NCBI GenBank assembly: GCA_934541015.1
Contig: CAKTDC010000007.1
Span: 33,846 to 97,845 of the forward strand
Length of the DNA stretch: 64,000 bases
DNA from: an uncultured Luteimonas sp.
GTDB taxonomy: Bacteria; Pseudomonadota; Gammaproteobacteria; Xanthomonadales; Xanthomonadaceae
Direction: 5' to 3'
Positions within the stretch are counted from its first letter, which is position 1. Each line of letters opens with the position of its first letter. Positions 8,428 to 18,651 of this stretch are shown here, one piece after another. A program made the translations under genes and the position numbers. The notes beneath the pieces were generated by a model. It did not search any database, was not told where the DNA came from, and saw nothing but the letters and a program-made list of their open reading frames with translations.

Positions 8428-8721
8428 ATGAAGAAGACCCTGCCCAATATCCACCCCGGCGAAGTGCTCAAACAGGAGTTCCTCGATCCCATGGGGATCA
8501 GCCAGAACGCGGTGGCGCGCGCGGCGGGCGTGCCGCCGCGCCGGATCAACGAGATCGTGCTCGGAAAGCGCGGGATCAGCGCCGATACTGCGGTTCGCCT
8601 GGCCGCGGTTTTCGGCACCAGCGAGCGCTTCTGGCTGGGCCTGCAGGCGGACTACGACCTGGAGGAAGCGCATCGTGCGTTGGGCGATGCGGCACTGCGA
8701 ATCGAGCGGCTGGCGGCGTAG
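8428..8721 (+). CDS. higA: HigA antitoxin (XRE-family helix-turn-helix)
   Basis: 97-aa antitoxin. IHPGEVLKQEFLDPMGISQ followed by AVARAAGVPPRRINEIVLGKR is the HigA helix-turn-helix, and RFWLGLQADYDLE is its usual C-terminal signature. ATG 8428 has GGAAG 7 bases upstream. It neutralises HigB and probably binds the palindrome at 8103-8119. Confidence 0.92.
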   Translation: MKKTLPNIHPGEVLKQEFLDPMGISQNAVARAAGVPPRRINEIVLGKRGISADTAVRLAAVFGTSERFWLGLQADYDLEEAHRALGDAALRIERLAA

Positions 8722-8770
8722 GCCGCGTTCCACCCCGGCCTGGTGTGCTGTCCCGTAAGAAAAATTCTTC

Positions 8771-8884
8771 CGTCATCCCCGCGCAGGCGGGGATCCAGCG
8801 ACTTGCAACGTGTTGAAAGCAAAGGCAGTGGATGAGCGGACATTCGTCCGCTGCAGAGCGCTTCCCGCCTTCGCGGGAATGACG
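8771..8884. repeat. Inverted pair of REP-like elements
   Basis: The left unit has CGTCATCCCCGCGCAGGCGG (8771-8790), each unit itself a hairpin. The right unit 8862-8884 is its near complement, ending GGGAATGACG. Between them AGCGGAC/GTCCGCT forms another small stem. It lies between higA and the convergent oleA gene and could end both transcripts. Related to the element at 47922-48023. Confidence 0.75.
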
Positions 8885-8910
8885 AGTTGTGCAGAGCTTC
8901 CCTTACGGTG

Positions 8911-9930
8911 TCACCACACCACTTCGGCCATCGAGCAGTTCAGGCCCGAGCCGATGCCGAGCAGGGCGACCCGGTCGCCCTTCTTGAGGCGGCCCATCTC
9001 GCGCAGCTTGCTGAGCACGATCGGCACCGATGCCGGCCCGATGTTGCCATGTTCGCCGAAGATCGTCAGGACCTTCTTGGGGTCGATGCCGATGGCGCGG
9101 GTGAAGGCGGCGGTGTGGACCTTGCTGACCTGGTGGATGACGAACTGGTCGAGCTCGTCCACCACCCAGCCCAGGGCCTGCTTGGCGGCGCCGAAGGTCT
9201 TCTGCGAGAGCTTGATGCCCTCGATCAGCAGCAGGCGGGTGTCGGTGACCATGCCGTCGAGGTTGCCGCGGCAGAGCTTGTTCCACTCGGTCGCGGCGCG
9301 GGTGACGCCGCCCTTGTAGCGCGGGGCGCCCGGGGCCAGCTCGGTGCGGGCCAGGACCATGGCGGCGGCGCCCGAGCCGAGGGTGAGGGTGGCCAGCTCG
9401 TTGCGGAACTGCTCCTCGGTGGTGTCGGCGCTGGTCAGGCGCTCGAGGGTCTTCTGGTAGGCCAGGTCGGCGGTTTCGCCGTCCACGATCAGGGCGTAGT
9501 CGATCTCGCCGCGCTCGATCATGCGGCTGGCGATGTCCATGCCGTTGATGAAGGCCAGGCAGGCGTTGGCCACGTCGAAGTTCTGGCAGGTGTCGGGCAG
9601 GCCGAGGTTGCCGCTGACGATCGAGGCCGTGGACGGCTCCAGGTAGTCGCGGCTGACCGAGGTGTTGACCAGCAGGCCGACCTTGTCCGGATCGATGCCG
9701 GCGTCGGCCAGGGCCTTGACCCCGGCCAGGGTGGCGACGTCGGAGGCCTGCACGCTCTCGTCTTCCCACAGGTAGCGCGAGTGGATGCCGGCGATGCCGC
9801 CGAGCACGTCGGTCTTGATGCCGAGGCGGTCGAGGGTCGGCTTGAGCCGGGCGTTGATCTCCGCCGAGGACAAGCGGCGTGGCGCATCGATATGGGCCAG
9901 ACCGGCAATGGCGACGTGTTGGAAGAGCAT
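8911..9930 (-). CDS. oleA: OleA, head-to-head acyl-CoA condensing thiolase
   Basis: Condenses two long-chain acyl-CoAs to a 2-alkyl-3-keto acid, the first step of long-chain olefin synthesis. 339 aa from ATG 9930, matching the X. campestris OleA start (MLFQ-type) and recalled sequence closely over its length. Active-site residues are present: Cys124 (VANACLAF), Glu98 (DYLEPST), His266 (FVIHQVS) and Asn296 (GEHGNIGPAS). An in-frame ATG 33 bases upstream is possible but not supported by the family. oleB, oleC and oleD would usually follow; they are not in this window, and a HigBA module lies downstream instead. Confidence 0.92.
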   Translation of the reverse strand: MLFQHVAIAGLAHIDAPRRLSSAEINARLKPTLDRLGIKTDVLGGIAGIHSRYLWEDESVQASDVATLAGVKALADAGIDPDKVGLLVNTSVSRDYLEPSTASIVSGNLGLPDTCQNFDVANACLAFINGMDIASRMIERGEIDYALIVDGETADLAYQKTLERLTSADTTEEQFRNELATLTLGSGAAAMVLARTELAPGAPRYKGGVTRAATEWNKLCRGNLDGMVTDTRLLLIEGIKLSQKTFGAAKQALGWVVDELDQFVIHQVSKVHTAAFTRAIGIDPKKVLTIFGEHGNIGPASVPIVLSKLREMGRLKKGDRVALLGIGSGLNCSMAEVVW

Positions 9931-10085
9931 TGGCTGCTGCCGGGTTGCGAAAGGGAGCCGCATAGGGTACCGGGTTCCGGACGCTGGCGCATGTCCGGGG
10001 GCTGTCCGGGCGGCGGCCGGGCCGGGCCGGGGGGCGCCTACAATGGCCGGAGGGCGGCGCCGGGCGCCGCGGGGCGGGAGCGGGC

Positions 10086-11699
10086 ATGGGCGGTGGCGGC
10101 CAGGACGTGCTGATCGTCGGCGGGGGCCACAACGGCCTGGTCTGCGCCGCCTACCTGGCCGCGGCCGGGCTGCGGGTGACGGTGCTGGAGCGCCGGCACC
10201 TGGTGGGCGGCGCGGCGGTGACCGAGGAGTTCCACCCCGGTTTCCGCAACTCGGTGGCCAGCTACACGGTGAGCCTGCTCAACCCGCGGGTGATCGCCGA
10301 CCTGCGCCTGGCCGAACACGGGCTGCGGGTGGTGGAGCGGCCGTTTTCCAACTTCCTGCCGCTGCCGGACGGGCGCGGGTTCCGCCTGGGCGGCGGGGAC
10401 GGGTTGGCCGAGGTGGCGCGCTGGTCGGCGCGCGACGCCGAGCGCCTGCCCGCGTACTACGCCATGCTCGAGCGCGTGGTGGCGGTGCTGCGCCAGCTGA
10501 TGGACCGCGCCCCGCCCAACCTGGGAGGGCCGATGGGACTCGCCGACTGGCTGGCCTCGTACGACGCGGCGAAGCGGCTGGGCAGCCTGGACCTGCGCGG
10601 GCGGCGCGACCTGCTGGACCTGTTCACCAGGTCCGCCGGCGATCTGCTCGACGACTGGTTCGAATCCGGGCCGCTGAAGGCGGCGCTGGGCTGGGATTCG
10701 GTGGTCGGCAATTTCGCCAGCCCGTACACGCCCGGGTCGGCCTACGTGCTGCTGCACCACGTGTTCGGCGAGGTCAACGGCAAGCAGGGCGTCTGGGGCC
10801 ACGCCATTGGCGGCATGGGCGCGATCACCGCGGCGATGGCGGCCGAATGCGCGGCGCGCGGGGTGCGCATCGAGACCGGTGCGGCGGTGGCGCAGGTGCT
10901 GGTGGAGGGCGGGCGCGCGACCGGGGTGGCGCTGGAGGACGGGCGCGAGCTGCGCGCGCGGGTGGTCGCCTCCAACCTCAACCCGAAGCTGCTCTACACC
11001 CGGCTGCTGGCGGGCGAACACCTCGACGACGACACCGCGCAGCGCATCGGGCGCTACCGCTGCGGCTCGGGCACCTTCCGCATGAACGTGGCGCTGTCGG
11101 AGCTGCCCGACTTCACCGCCGCGCCGGGCACGGCGCTGCAGCCGCACCACCAGAGCGGGATCCTGGTGGGGCATTCGCTGCAGTACTTCGAGCAGGCCTG
11201 GTTCGACGCGAAATCGAAGGCGCACAACGCCGGCTGGGCGCGTGCGCCGATCGTGGAGCTGGTGATCTCGTCCACGCTCGACGACACCCTGGCGCCGCCC
11301 GGGCGGCACGTGGCCAGCCTGTTCTGCCAGCACGTGCATCCGCAGGTCGACGGCGGCTGGGACGCGCACCGCGAGACGGTGGCGAAGCTGATGATCGATA
11401 CCGTCGACGCGGTGGCGCCCAACTTCGCGCGCAGCGTGCTGGGCTACGAGGCGCTGTCGCCGCTGGACCTGGAGCGGCGCTTCGGGCTGGTCGGCGGCGA
11501 CATCTTCCACGGCGCGCTGGGCCTGGACCAGCTGTTCTCGGCGCGGCCGCTGCTCGGGCAGGGCCGCTACCGCGGCGCCGTGCCCGGGCTGTACCTGTGC
11601 GGCTCGGGCAGCCACCCCGGCGGCGGCGTGACCGGCCTGCCCGGGCGCAACGCCGCACGCGAGATCCTGCGCGACCTGGGGCGCCGGCCCAGGCCCTGA
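10086..11699 (+). CDS. Phytoene-desaturase-like FAD oxidoreductase
   Basis: 537-aa NAD(P)/FAD-dependent oxidoreductase of the carotenoid desaturase / PYROXD2-like group. Dinucleotide-binding motif near the start (LIVGGGHNGLVCAAYLA), then LERRHLVGGAAVTEEF and a C-terminal FAD motif GLYLCGSGSHPGGGVTGLPG. No signal peptide. The substrate is unknown; no carotenoid cluster is nearby. TACAAT (10039-10044) upstream is a possible -10 box, and GGGAG precedes the ATG. Divergent from oleA across 155 bases. Confidence 0.85.
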   Translation: MGGGGQDVLIVGGGHNGLVCAAYLAAAGLRVTVLERRHLVGGAAVTEEFHPGFRNSVASYTVSLLNPRVIADLRLAEHGLRVVERPFSNFLPLPDGRGFRLGGGDGLAEVARWSARDAERLPAYYAMLERVVAVLRQLMDRAPPNLGGPMGLADWLASYDAAKRLGSLDLRGRRDLLDLFTRSAGDLLDDWFESGPLKAALGWDSVVGNFASPYTPGSAYVLLHHVFGEVNGKQGVWGHAIGGMGAITAAMAAECAARGVRIETGAAVAQVLVEGGRATGVALEDGRELRARVVASNLNPKLLYTRLLAGEHLDDDTAQRIGRYRCGSGTFRMNVALSELPDFTAAPGTALQPHHQSGILVGHSLQYFEQAWFDAKSKAHNAGWARAPIVELVISSTLDDTLAPPGRHVASLFCQHVHPQVDGGWDAHRETVAKLMIDTVDAVAPNFARSVLGYEALSPLDLERRFGLVGGDIFHGALGLDQLFSARPLLGQGRYRGAVPGLYLCGSGSHPGGGVTGLPGRNAAREILRDLGRRPRP

Positions 11700-11761
11700 C
11701 CTGCCGCCGCCGCGGCCGACGTTGGTCCGGAGGACTTCCGGGGAATCCACAGGACCACGCC

Positions 11762-13495
11762 ATGGCACGCACGCCCCTGTTCCACCTGCTGCAGCGCTCG
11801 ATGCGGATCGCGCGTGCGGCGCTGCGTTCGGATGCGCCGCTGGACGAGTTCTGCCAGCAGGGCGCCGAGCGCCGTATCGACCTGCGCCGCCGGCGCTTGC
11901 TGCAGGGCTCCGGCGCCGGGCTGGTGCTGGCCGGCTGCGGCACGCCGATGCGCCGGGCGTCGCCGCCGGGGAGCGAGGTGGCCATCGTTGGCGCGGGCAT
12001 CGCCGGGCTGACCGCCGCGTGGCGGCTGCGCCAGGCGGGGGTGCCGGTGCGCGTGTACGAGGCGCAGACCCGCATCGGCGGGCGCATGCTGAGCCTGCGC
12101 GGGCATTTCGCCGACGACCAGGTGATCGAACTGGGCGGCGAGCTGATCGACAGCCACCACCTGCGCATCCGCGCACTGGCGGCCGAGCTGGGCCTGGTGC
12201 TGGACGACCTGCTCGACGGCGATGCCGATGCCGACACCTGGTTCTTCGACGGTCGCCGCATCGGCGAACGCGAACTCGTCGAGGCCTTCGTGCCGGTGGC
12301 CGCCGCGATCGAGCGCGACCTGGCGCTGATGGGCGAGGACGAGATGACCTACCACGGCGCATCGCCGGAGACGTTCGCGCACGTCAAGGCGTTCGATGCG
12401 ATGTCGATCGCGCAGTGGTTCGACCGCAACGGCGTGTCGGGCTGGCTGCGCAAGCTGCTGGACGTGGCCTACACCACCGAGATGGGGCTGGAGATCGACC
12501 AGCAGTCGGCGCTGAACTTCATCACCTTCATCGGCACCGACCCGGAGAAGTTCCACGTCTTCGGCGAGAGCGACGAGCGCTTCCACGTGCGCGGCGGCAA
12601 CGACCTGGTGGTGCAGGGTCTTGCGGAGAAGGTGGCCGATGCGATCGAGATCTCCAGCGTGCTCGAATCGCTGCGCGCGCAGGGCGACGGCTACGTGCTC
12701 GGCTTCCGCCGCGACGGCGCCAGCCGCGAGGTGCGCGCCGACCAGGTGATCCTGGCGCTGCCGTTCACCCTGCTGCGCAAGGTGCGGCTGGACCTCGAGC
12801 TGCCGGCGGTGAAGCGGCGCGCGATCGAGACCATGGCCTACGGCAGCAACGCCAAGCTGATGATCGGCTACGACCGGCGGGTGTGGCGCGCGCAGGGCGC
12901 CAACGGTGCGTCGATGAGCGACCTGTCGTACCAGACCACCTGGGAGACGTCGCGCAAGCAGGCCGGCCGCGCGGGCGTGCTGACCAACTTCACCGGCGGC
13001 CGGCATGGCGTCGAGATCGGGCAGGGCACGCCTGCGGCGCAGGCAGCGGCGGCGACGGCCGCACTCGAGCGCGTGTTTCCCGGCGTGGGCGCGGCCCGCG
13101 CGGGCATGCGCGAGGCCCGCTTCCACTGGCCGTCGAACCCCTGGGTGCTGGGCAGCTACGCCTGCTACCGCCCGGGCGACTGGGCGGGTTTCCTCGGCGC
13201 CGAGGGCGAATCGGTGGGCGGGCTGCACTTCGCCGGCGAGCACACTTCGCTGGAAGCGCAGGGCTTCATGGAGGGCGGCTGCGAATCGGGCGAAGCGGCA
13301 GCGCGCGCGGTGCTGGCGGCGATGGGCGTGCGCCCGCTGCGGATAGCCGGGATGCCCGGTGTGCCGCCGTCGGGCGTCGCCGGGGCGCCTGGCGCAGGGG
13401 CGTCGGGAGTTGCCGGGGCGTCCGCCGCGCGACCGCCCGGTGCTGCCGCGAAGGGCAAGCGGCGCAACGGATCCCTGCGCCCCGTGGTCGCCTGA
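11762..13495 (+). CDS. Exported flavin monoamine oxidase-family protein
   Basis: 577-aa FAD amine oxidase-type enzyme. An RRRRLLQGSGAG twin-arginine-like stretch followed by LVLAGC suggests Tat export and possible lipidation (residues about 40-62). The FAD-binding motif VAIVGAGIAGLTAAWRL follows, then YEAQTRIGGRM, and near the end GGLHFAGEHTS and a GFMEGG motif. ATG 11762 has AGGA 8 bases upstream. The last 45 or so residues are low-complexity Gly/Ala/Pro/Ser ending in a basic patch, an add-on beyond the enzyme fold. The substrate is not predictable. It follows another FAD enzyme by 62 bases and may share its transcript. Confidence 0.85.
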   Translation: MARTPLFHLLQRSMRIARAALRSDAPLDEFCQQGAERRIDLRRRRLLQGSGAGLVLAGCGTPMRRASPPGSEVAIVGAGIAGLTAAWRLRQAGVPVRVYEAQTRIGGRMLSLRGHFADDQVIELGGELIDSHHLRIRALAAELGLVLDDLLDGDADADTWFFDGRRIGERELVEAFVPVAAAIERDLALMGEDEMTYHGASPETFAHVKAFDAMSIAQWFDRNGVSGWLRKLLDVAYTTEMGLEIDQQSALNFITFIGTDPEKFHVFGESDERFHVRGGNDLVVQGLAEKVADAIEISSVLESLRAQGDGYVLGFRRDGASREVRADQVILALPFTLLRKVRLDLELPAVKRRAIETMAYGSNAKLMIGYDRRVWRAQGANGASMSDLSYQTTWETSRKQAGRAGVLTNFTGGRHGVEIGQGTPAAQAAAATAALERVFPGVGAARAGMREARFHWPSNPWVLGSYACYRPGDWAGFLGAEGESVGGLHFAGEHTSLEAQGFMEGGCESGEAAARAVLAAMGVRPLRIAGMPGVPPSGVAGAPGAGASGVAGASAARPPGAAAKGKRRNGSLRPVVA

Positions 13496-13603
13496 GTGGT
13501 GCCGTGCTTTTTGAACTGACCGGTATCGTTTTGCGCTGCAGCGTGCATTCCACGTAACGAATCATTCACGATGTCCCTGCACCCGACGTGGGGGAGGGAG
13601 CAA

Positions 13604-13638
13604 AGCCCGCTGGCAGGCAACTGCAAGCGGGCTTTTTT
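13604..13638 (+). terminator. Rho-independent terminator
   Basis: AGCCCGCT (13604-13611) pairs with AGCGGGCT (13626-13633), followed by six T. Lies about 110 bases after the amine oxidase gene and reads on the + strand. Confidence 0.85.
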
Positions 13639-14046
13639 ATTGCCCTGTTCCCAAGTGCGGGAAGGCAAGAGCAGGGCTGGATCGGGGCTTGCGGACCGCG
13701 GAGCGGGCTGACCGAGCGAAGAGCGATCCCCGGCCGGCAGGGCGCGGCCTCCTTCCGACGGCGGAAGTGAAAGCAGCCCCCGAACTTGGGAGATGAACCT
13801 TCTTGTTGCCCGGTGTTTGTGGGGCGATGGCTGCTGCCGCGGGCTGCATGGCGGGCCCTGATGACCTTGCGGCTGACACTCCCCCCTCCCGGCCTCCCCC
13901 GCTGCGCGGGCGGGAGGGGTGTGTGGGCTCCGCCGGGCGGGAAAGGGGAGTGGGCGGCGCCGGGCCGGACGGGCTGGGGCGGGGGCGCCGGAGGTGGCGG
14001 AGTTCGCGGGCGACGGGGACTGCCCTGCGCGATGCACAATCCCGCA
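13639..14046. other. Gap upstream of glnE with one palindromic repeat
   Basis: About 400 bases with no supportable gene. It holds a member of the C-run/G-run palindromic repeat family near 13879-13920 (CCTCCCCCGC, then CGGGAGGGG). CACAAT at 14035-14040 resembles a -10 box just before the glnE start. Confidence 0.5.
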
Positions 14047-16830
14047 ATGGCAAACATTCCCGGCGACATCGAAGCCCTCGTCCAGCGCTCGCTCGCGCGC
14101 CTGCCGGCTGCGCGGCTGGCTGATCCGGATCTTGCGGCGAAGCTGCGCCGTGTCGCCACCGCCAGCGATTTCGCGATCGACGTGCTGGCCGCCCAGCCGT
14201 CGCTGCTCGACCAGCTCGCCCGCGACGACGGCCCGGGCCCCGTCCCCGCCCCGGCGCTCGCCGCCGACGACCGCGAGTCCTGGCCGCGGCAGCTGCGCCG
14301 CTACCGCCAGGCAGAGTCGGCGCGGCTGGTGTGGCGCGATGTGCTCGGGCTGGACGATGTCGCCGACACCCTGGCCGGGACCACGCAGCTCGCCGAATCC
14401 TGCCTGCGGCTGGCGCTGGCCGCGCTCGAGGCCGCGTTCGCGCAGCGCCACGGCGTGGTCCGCGATGCCGGCGGCAACGCCGTGCGGCTGGTGGTGTTCG
14501 GCATGGGCAAGCTCGGCGGCGAGGAGCTGAACTTCAGTTCCGACATCGACCTGGTCTACGCCTTCGAAACCAGCGGCGAGAGCGATGGTCCGCGCCCGCT
14601 GGCGGCCGAGGAGTACTTCGCGCGCCTGGGCCAGCAGCTGGCGCGACTGCTCGACGAGACCACGGTCGACGGCTTCTGCCACCGCGTCGACCTGCGCCTG
14701 CGCCCGTTCGGCAACGCCGGGCGGCTGGCGCTGAGCTTCGCGGCGATGGAGCAGTATTTCCAGCGCGAGGGCCGCGACTGGGAGCGCTACGCCTGGCAGA
14801 AGGCGCGGCCGGTGGCGGGCGATCCCGACGCGGGCGCGCGCTTCCTCGAAACGCTGCGCCCGTTCGTCTACCGCCGCTACCTGGATTTCGGCGCGCTCGA
14901 CGGCCTGCGCGGGATGAAGGCGATGATCGCCGCGGAAGTCGAGCGCAAGGAGTCGGCCGACGACATCAAGCGCGGGCGCGGCGGCATTCGCGAGATCGAG
15001 TTCCTGGCGCAGGTGCTGCAGCTGATCCGCGGCGGGCGCGAGCCGGCGCTGCGCGAGCGGCGGTTGCTGCCGGCGCTGCGCGCTCTGCGCGATGCCGGGC
15101 AGGTGCCGGCCGCGAGCGTGGAGCGGCTGGTGGCCGCGCACCGTTTCCTGCGGCGGCTGGAGAACCGGCTGCAGATGCTGCGCGACGCGCAGACCCACGT
15201 GCTGCCCGGGGACGCCACCGATCGCGCGCGCATCGCCCTCGGCCTGGGCTACCGCGACTGGGCCGCGCTGGAAGCCGAGCTCGACGTGCATCGCGAGGCC
15301 GTGGCCGGCGAGTTCGGCGCGCTGCTGGCCAGCCGCGAGCGGCAGCCGGCGGTCGATGGCGACCTGTCCGCCTACTGGCGCGCGCTGCCCGAGGGCGGCG
15401 GCGCGGAGGTGCTGGCGGCGGCGGGTTTCGGCGATGCCGCGGCGGTCGACGAGGCGCTGCGCGACTTCGCGCGTTCGCCCAGCGTGCGCGACCTGTCCGA
15501 TGCCGCGCGCGCCCGGCTCGACCGGCTGATGCCGGTGCTGCTGCAGGCCAGCGCACCGGCGGGGCGGCCGCTGCAGGCGGTGCGCCGGCTGCTCGCGCTG
15601 CTGCACAACATCCTGCGCCGCACCAGCTACCTGGCGCTGCTGGACGAACACGCCGCGGCGCTGTCGCGGCTGGTCGACGTGGTCACGCGCAGCGCCTTCC
15701 TGGCCGAGCGGCTGGCGGCGCATCCGCTGCTGCTCGACGAGCTGCTGGACGTGCGCATCGGCGGCGAGGCGCACGATCGCGCGGCGCTCGACGCCGCCTG
15801 CCGCGCGGTGCTGCAGCACGAGGACACCGAGGCCGCGCTGTTCGCGCTCAACGAGATCCGCCAGCAGCTCAGCTTCCGCATCGCGCTGGCCACGCTCGAC
15901 CGCCGTCAGCCGCCGCAGCTGGCCACGCGCCAGCTGGCGTGGCTGGCCGATGCGGTGGTCGAGGTCGTGCTCGCGCTGACATTGCGCGACATGCGCGCGG
16001 CGCACGGAACGATTCCCGGATCGCGCTTCGCGGTGATCGGCTACGGCAGCCTCGGCGGCGAGGAGCTGGGTTTCGGCTCGGATCTGGATCTGGTCTTCCT
16101 GTACGACGCGCCGGCCGAGGCGCAGTCCGATGGCGCGCGGATGCTGGATGCGCCGCGCTGGTTCGCGCGGCTGGCGCAGCGCATTGTTTCCCTGCTCGGC
16201 GCGGTGACCGGCGGCGGGCGGCTGTTCGACGTCGATGTGCGCCTGCGCCCGGACGGCGGGCAGGGGCTGCTGGTGTCGTCGCTGGCCAGCTACGGCGAAT
16301 ACCAGCGCGAGCGCGCATGGACCTGGGAGCACCAGGCGCTGGTGCGCGCCCGTGCGGTGGCCGGCGATGCGTCGCTGCGCGAGGATTTCGCGCAGGTGCG
16401 CGCGCAGACGCTGGGGCGGGCGCGCGATGCGGCGGCGCTGCGCGAGGACGTGGTGGCGATGCGCCTGCGCATGCGCGGCGAGCTCGACCGCAGCACGGCC
16501 GACAGGTTCGACCTCAAGCAGGGCGAGGGCGGGCTGGTCGACCTCGAGTTCCTGCTGCAGTTCCTGGTGCTGCGCCACGCCGGCGAAACTCCGTCGCTGC
16601 TGGTGCCGCGCGCCACGCCGCTGCTGCTGGAGGCGATGGCGGAGGCGGCTGTGCTCGACGGGGCGACAGTGGAATCGCTGCTGGCGGCGCACGCGGTGCT
16701 GCTGTCGGCGGGGCTGGACTGCATGCTGGACCGGCGCAAGCGGATGGTGGAACCGGAGGCGCGGATCGAATCGGCGCGGGCGGCGATACGGGATGCGTGG
16801 CGGGGAGCGGGCTTGCTGCAGGCTGGCTGA
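14047..16830 (+). CDS. glnE: Glutamine synthetase adenylyltransferase / adenylyl-removing enzyme
   Basis: Bifunctional regulator that adenylylates and deadenylylates glutamine synthetase in response to PII. 927 aa, normal length. Two nucleotidyltransferase halves are visible: [20 protein letters not shown] in the N-terminal (deadenylylating) domain, and [20 protein letters not shown] in the C-terminal (adenylylating) domain. Both keep the SDxDL metal-binding acids. ATG 14047 is chosen; ATG 14032 in the same frame is possible. No clear ribosome site precedes either. Confidence 0.95.
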   Translation: MANIPGDIEALVQRSLARLPAARLADPDLAAKLRRVATASDFAIDVLAAQPSLLDQLARDDGPGPVPAPALAADDRESWPRQLRRYRQAESARLVWRDVLGLDDVADTLAGTTQLAESCLRLALAALEAAFAQRHGVVRDAGGNAVRLVVFGMGKLGGEELNFSSDIDLVYAFETSGESDGPRPLAAEEYFARLGQQLARLLDETTVDGFCHRVDLRLRPFGNAGRLALSFAAMEQYFQREGRDWERYAWQKARPVAGDPDAGARFLETLRPFVYRRYLDFGALDGLRGMKAMIAAEVERKESADDIKRGRGGIREIEFLAQVLQLIRGGREPALRERRLLPALRALRDAGQVPAASVERLVAAHRFLRRLENRLQMLRDAQTHVLPGDATDRARIALGLGYRDWAALEAELDVHREAVAGEFGALLASRERQPAVDGDLSAYWRALPEGGGAEVLAAAGFGDAAAVDEALRDFARSPSVRDLSDAARARLDRLMPVLLQASAPAGRPLQAVRRLLALLHNILRRTSYLALLDEHAAALSRLVDVVTRSAFLAERLAAHPLLLDELLDVRIGGEAHDRAALDAACRAVLQHEDTEAALFALNEIRQQLSFRIALATLDRRQPPQLATRQLAWLADAVVEVVLALTLRDMRAAHGTIPGSRFAVIGYGSLGGEELGFGSDLDLVFLYDAPAEAQSDGARMLDAPRWFARLAQRIVSLLGAVTGGGRLFDVDVRLRPDGGQGLLVSSLASYGEYQRERAWTWEHQALVRARAVAGDASLREDFAQVRAQTLGRARDAAALREDVVAMRLRMRGELDRSTADRFDLKQGEGGLVDLEFLLQFLVLRHAGETPSLLVPRATPLLLEAMAEAAVLDGATVESLLAAHAVLLSAGLDCMLDRRKRMVEPEARIESARAAIRDAWRGAGLLQAG

Positions 16831-16899
16831 GGCGTGGCGTTGCGCGCTGCCGGGCTGCGGGCCTGTGGTGGGAACTCCGGCTGCGTGGCGGCTGACTGG

Positions 16900-17005
16900 C
16901 CCCCCACCCCGATCCTCCCCCGCATCGCGGGGGAGGGAGAAGGGCGACCGGTCCGCTTTTGCTCCCTCCTCCGCGAAGCGGTGGAGGGCCGGGGTGGGGG
17001 CCCGG
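16900..17005. repeat. Inverted pair of G+C-rich palindromic repeats
   Basis: CCCCCCACCCCGATCCTCCC at the left and GTGGAGGGCCGGGGTGGGGG at the right are complementary ends, each linked to an inner hairpin (CCCCCGCATCGCGGGGG; CTCCGCGAAGCGGTGGAG). It lies between the convergent glnE and amidohydrolase genes. Same family at 13879, 22250, 24840, 26640, 44201 and 53262. Confidence 0.8.
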
Positions 17006-17017
17006 CTTTTCGCCCCG

Positions 17018-18580
17018 CTACCCCCGCTCGGCCCGCAGCAGCGCCCCCGCCACGGCCACGCGCTCACCACCTTCGAAGGCGGGCTCGCCGTTCACCACCA
17101 CCAGATCGAAGCCCTCCGCCAGCCGGTAGGGATCGACGTAGTCCGCCTTCGCCCGCACCTTCGCCGGATCGAACAGCACCAGGTCCGCCTTCGCGCCGGC
17201 GCGGATCGTGCCGCGATCGCCCAGGCCGAGGATGGAGGCGGGCAGGCTGGTGGCCTTGCGCACCGCTTCCTCCAGCGGCACCCGCGCACTGCCCGCGGCG
17301 AATTCCTCGATCCACCTGGCGAAGGTGCCGTGCCCGCGCGGGTGGCGGCCGCCGGGCGAGCCGTCGCTGGCCACCGCCACGTAGGGGTCGAGCAGCAGCC
17401 GCGACTGCAGCGCCTCGTCCATCACGAAGTGCGCGGCCTGGCCGCCGCGCGGACCCAGGCGCACCAGCACCTCCGGGAACGGCAGGCCCATCGCCTCCGA
17501 CACCTGCGCCAGGGTCCTGCCGGCGTGCTCGCCGGGGCCGAACAGCAGCGCGCCCGGGCCGCCACGGCGGATCATGCGCGTTTCCACCGCGCCGAGCAGT
17601 TCCTCGCGGCGGGTTTCGATCACGGCCGCGTAGTCGGTCGGCGGCAGCGCCCATTCCGGGAACAGGATGCCGATGGTGGTGTAGCTGGCGGTGTAGGGAT
17701 AGACGTCGGCGGTCAGGGCGACGCCGCCGGCGCGGTGGCGCTGCAGTTCGGCCAGCAGCGCTTCGGCGCGCGCCTCACCCCTGCCGTACACCACCTTCAG
17801 GTGCGAGATGTGCGTGCGCGCCGGCCGGCTGGCCTCGACGTGCTCGCGGATCGAGGCCTCGACCTCGCCGTCGTCCTCCGAGCGCATGTGGCTCGTCGCC
17901 ACGCCGCCGTGGCGCGCGACCACGCCGGCGAGCGCGGCGATCTCGGCGGTCTGCGCGTAGCGGCCCGGCACATACTCCAGCCCGGTGGACAGGCCGAAGC
18001 CTCCTGCGCGCAGGTCGGCGTCGAGCAGGGCGATCATGCGTTCGATCTGTTCGCCAGAAGGAATGCGGGTGGCGTCGTCGATGCCGGCCAGGCGGCGCAG
18101 GCTGCCGTGGCCGGTGGTGGTGGCGACATTGATGTCGGGCGCCGCGCGCGACATCGCCTCGAACCAGGCCGGCAGCCCGGCGGCGTCTTCCCCCGGCACG
18201 CCCGGACTGCTGCCGTCCTGGCCGAGCACGATGGTGGTCGCGCCCATGGCCAGGTGGCTGACGTAGGACTGCTCGAGCGGATTGCCGTGCGCGTGCAGGT
18301 CGATGAAGCCCGGCGCCAGCACCCGCCCGCCCCCGTCGACGATGCGAGCGCCGCGGGCGGCGCCCCGGTCGATCCTTCCGATGCGCTCGATGCGGTCGCC
18401 GCGGACCAGCACGTCGGCCGCCTGCGCGGCGGCGCCGGTGCCGTCGATGAGCCTGACGTCGCGGAGCAGCAGGCCGCCCGCCTGCGCCCGCGCGCCCCGC
18501 GGCAACAGTGCGCAGGCCGCGCCCGCCGCCGCCGCTCCCAGGACATCCCGCCGCGACCACGCCGATCCGTTCATCCCCAA
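17018..18580 (-). CDS. Tat-exported N-acyl-D-amino-acid deacylase-like amidohydrolase
   Basis: 520-aa metal-dependent hydrolase of the D-aminoacylase/dihydroorotase-like group, expected to cleave N-acyl-D-amino acids. Twin-arginine signal SRRDVLGAAAAGAACALLP at the N-terminus predicts folded export to the periplasm. Metal-site HxH in PGFIDLHAHGN, a later TGHGS, HISHLK, and ASDGSPGGRHPRGHG near the C-terminus are all typical. A second start two codons downstream (18574) is equally possible. The substrate is not certain. Confidence 0.85.
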   Translation of the reverse strand: MGMNGSAWSRRDVLGAAAAGAACALLPRGARAQAGGLLLRDVRLIDGTGAAAQAADVLVRGDRIERIGRIDRGAARGARIVDGGGRVLAPGFIDLHAHGNPLEQSYVSHLAMGATTIVLGQDGSSPGVPGEDAAGLPAWFEAMSRAAPDINVATTTGHGSLRRLAGIDDATRIPSGEQIERMIALLDADLRAGGFGLSTGLEYVPGRYAQTAEIAALAGVVARHGGVATSHMRSEDDGEVEASIREHVEASRPARTHISHLKVVYGRGEARAEALLAELQRHRAGGVALTADVYPYTASYTTIGILFPEWALPPTDYAAVIETRREELLGAVETRMIRRGGPGALLFGPGEHAGRTLAQVSEAMGLPFPEVLVRLGPRGGQAAHFVMDEALQSRLLLDPYVAVASDGSPGGRHPRGHGTFARWIEEFAAGSARVPLEEAVRKATSLPASILGLGDRGTIRAGAKADLVLFDPAKVRAKADYVDPYRLAEGFDLVVVNGEPAFEGGERVAVAGALLRAERG

Positions 18581-18651
18581 GCCCCCGCCCCCGACAGGAC
18601 TGCGAGTATGCGACCGTCGCCGGCGACGGCTCCAGCCCGGCCGTCGGCGGC

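Noticed and set aside
13165..17070. 1301-codon minus-strand frame
   Set aside because: Runs antisense through glnE, gaps and the amine oxidase end; Arg/Gln/Ala-rich with no domain. The + strand genes explain it.
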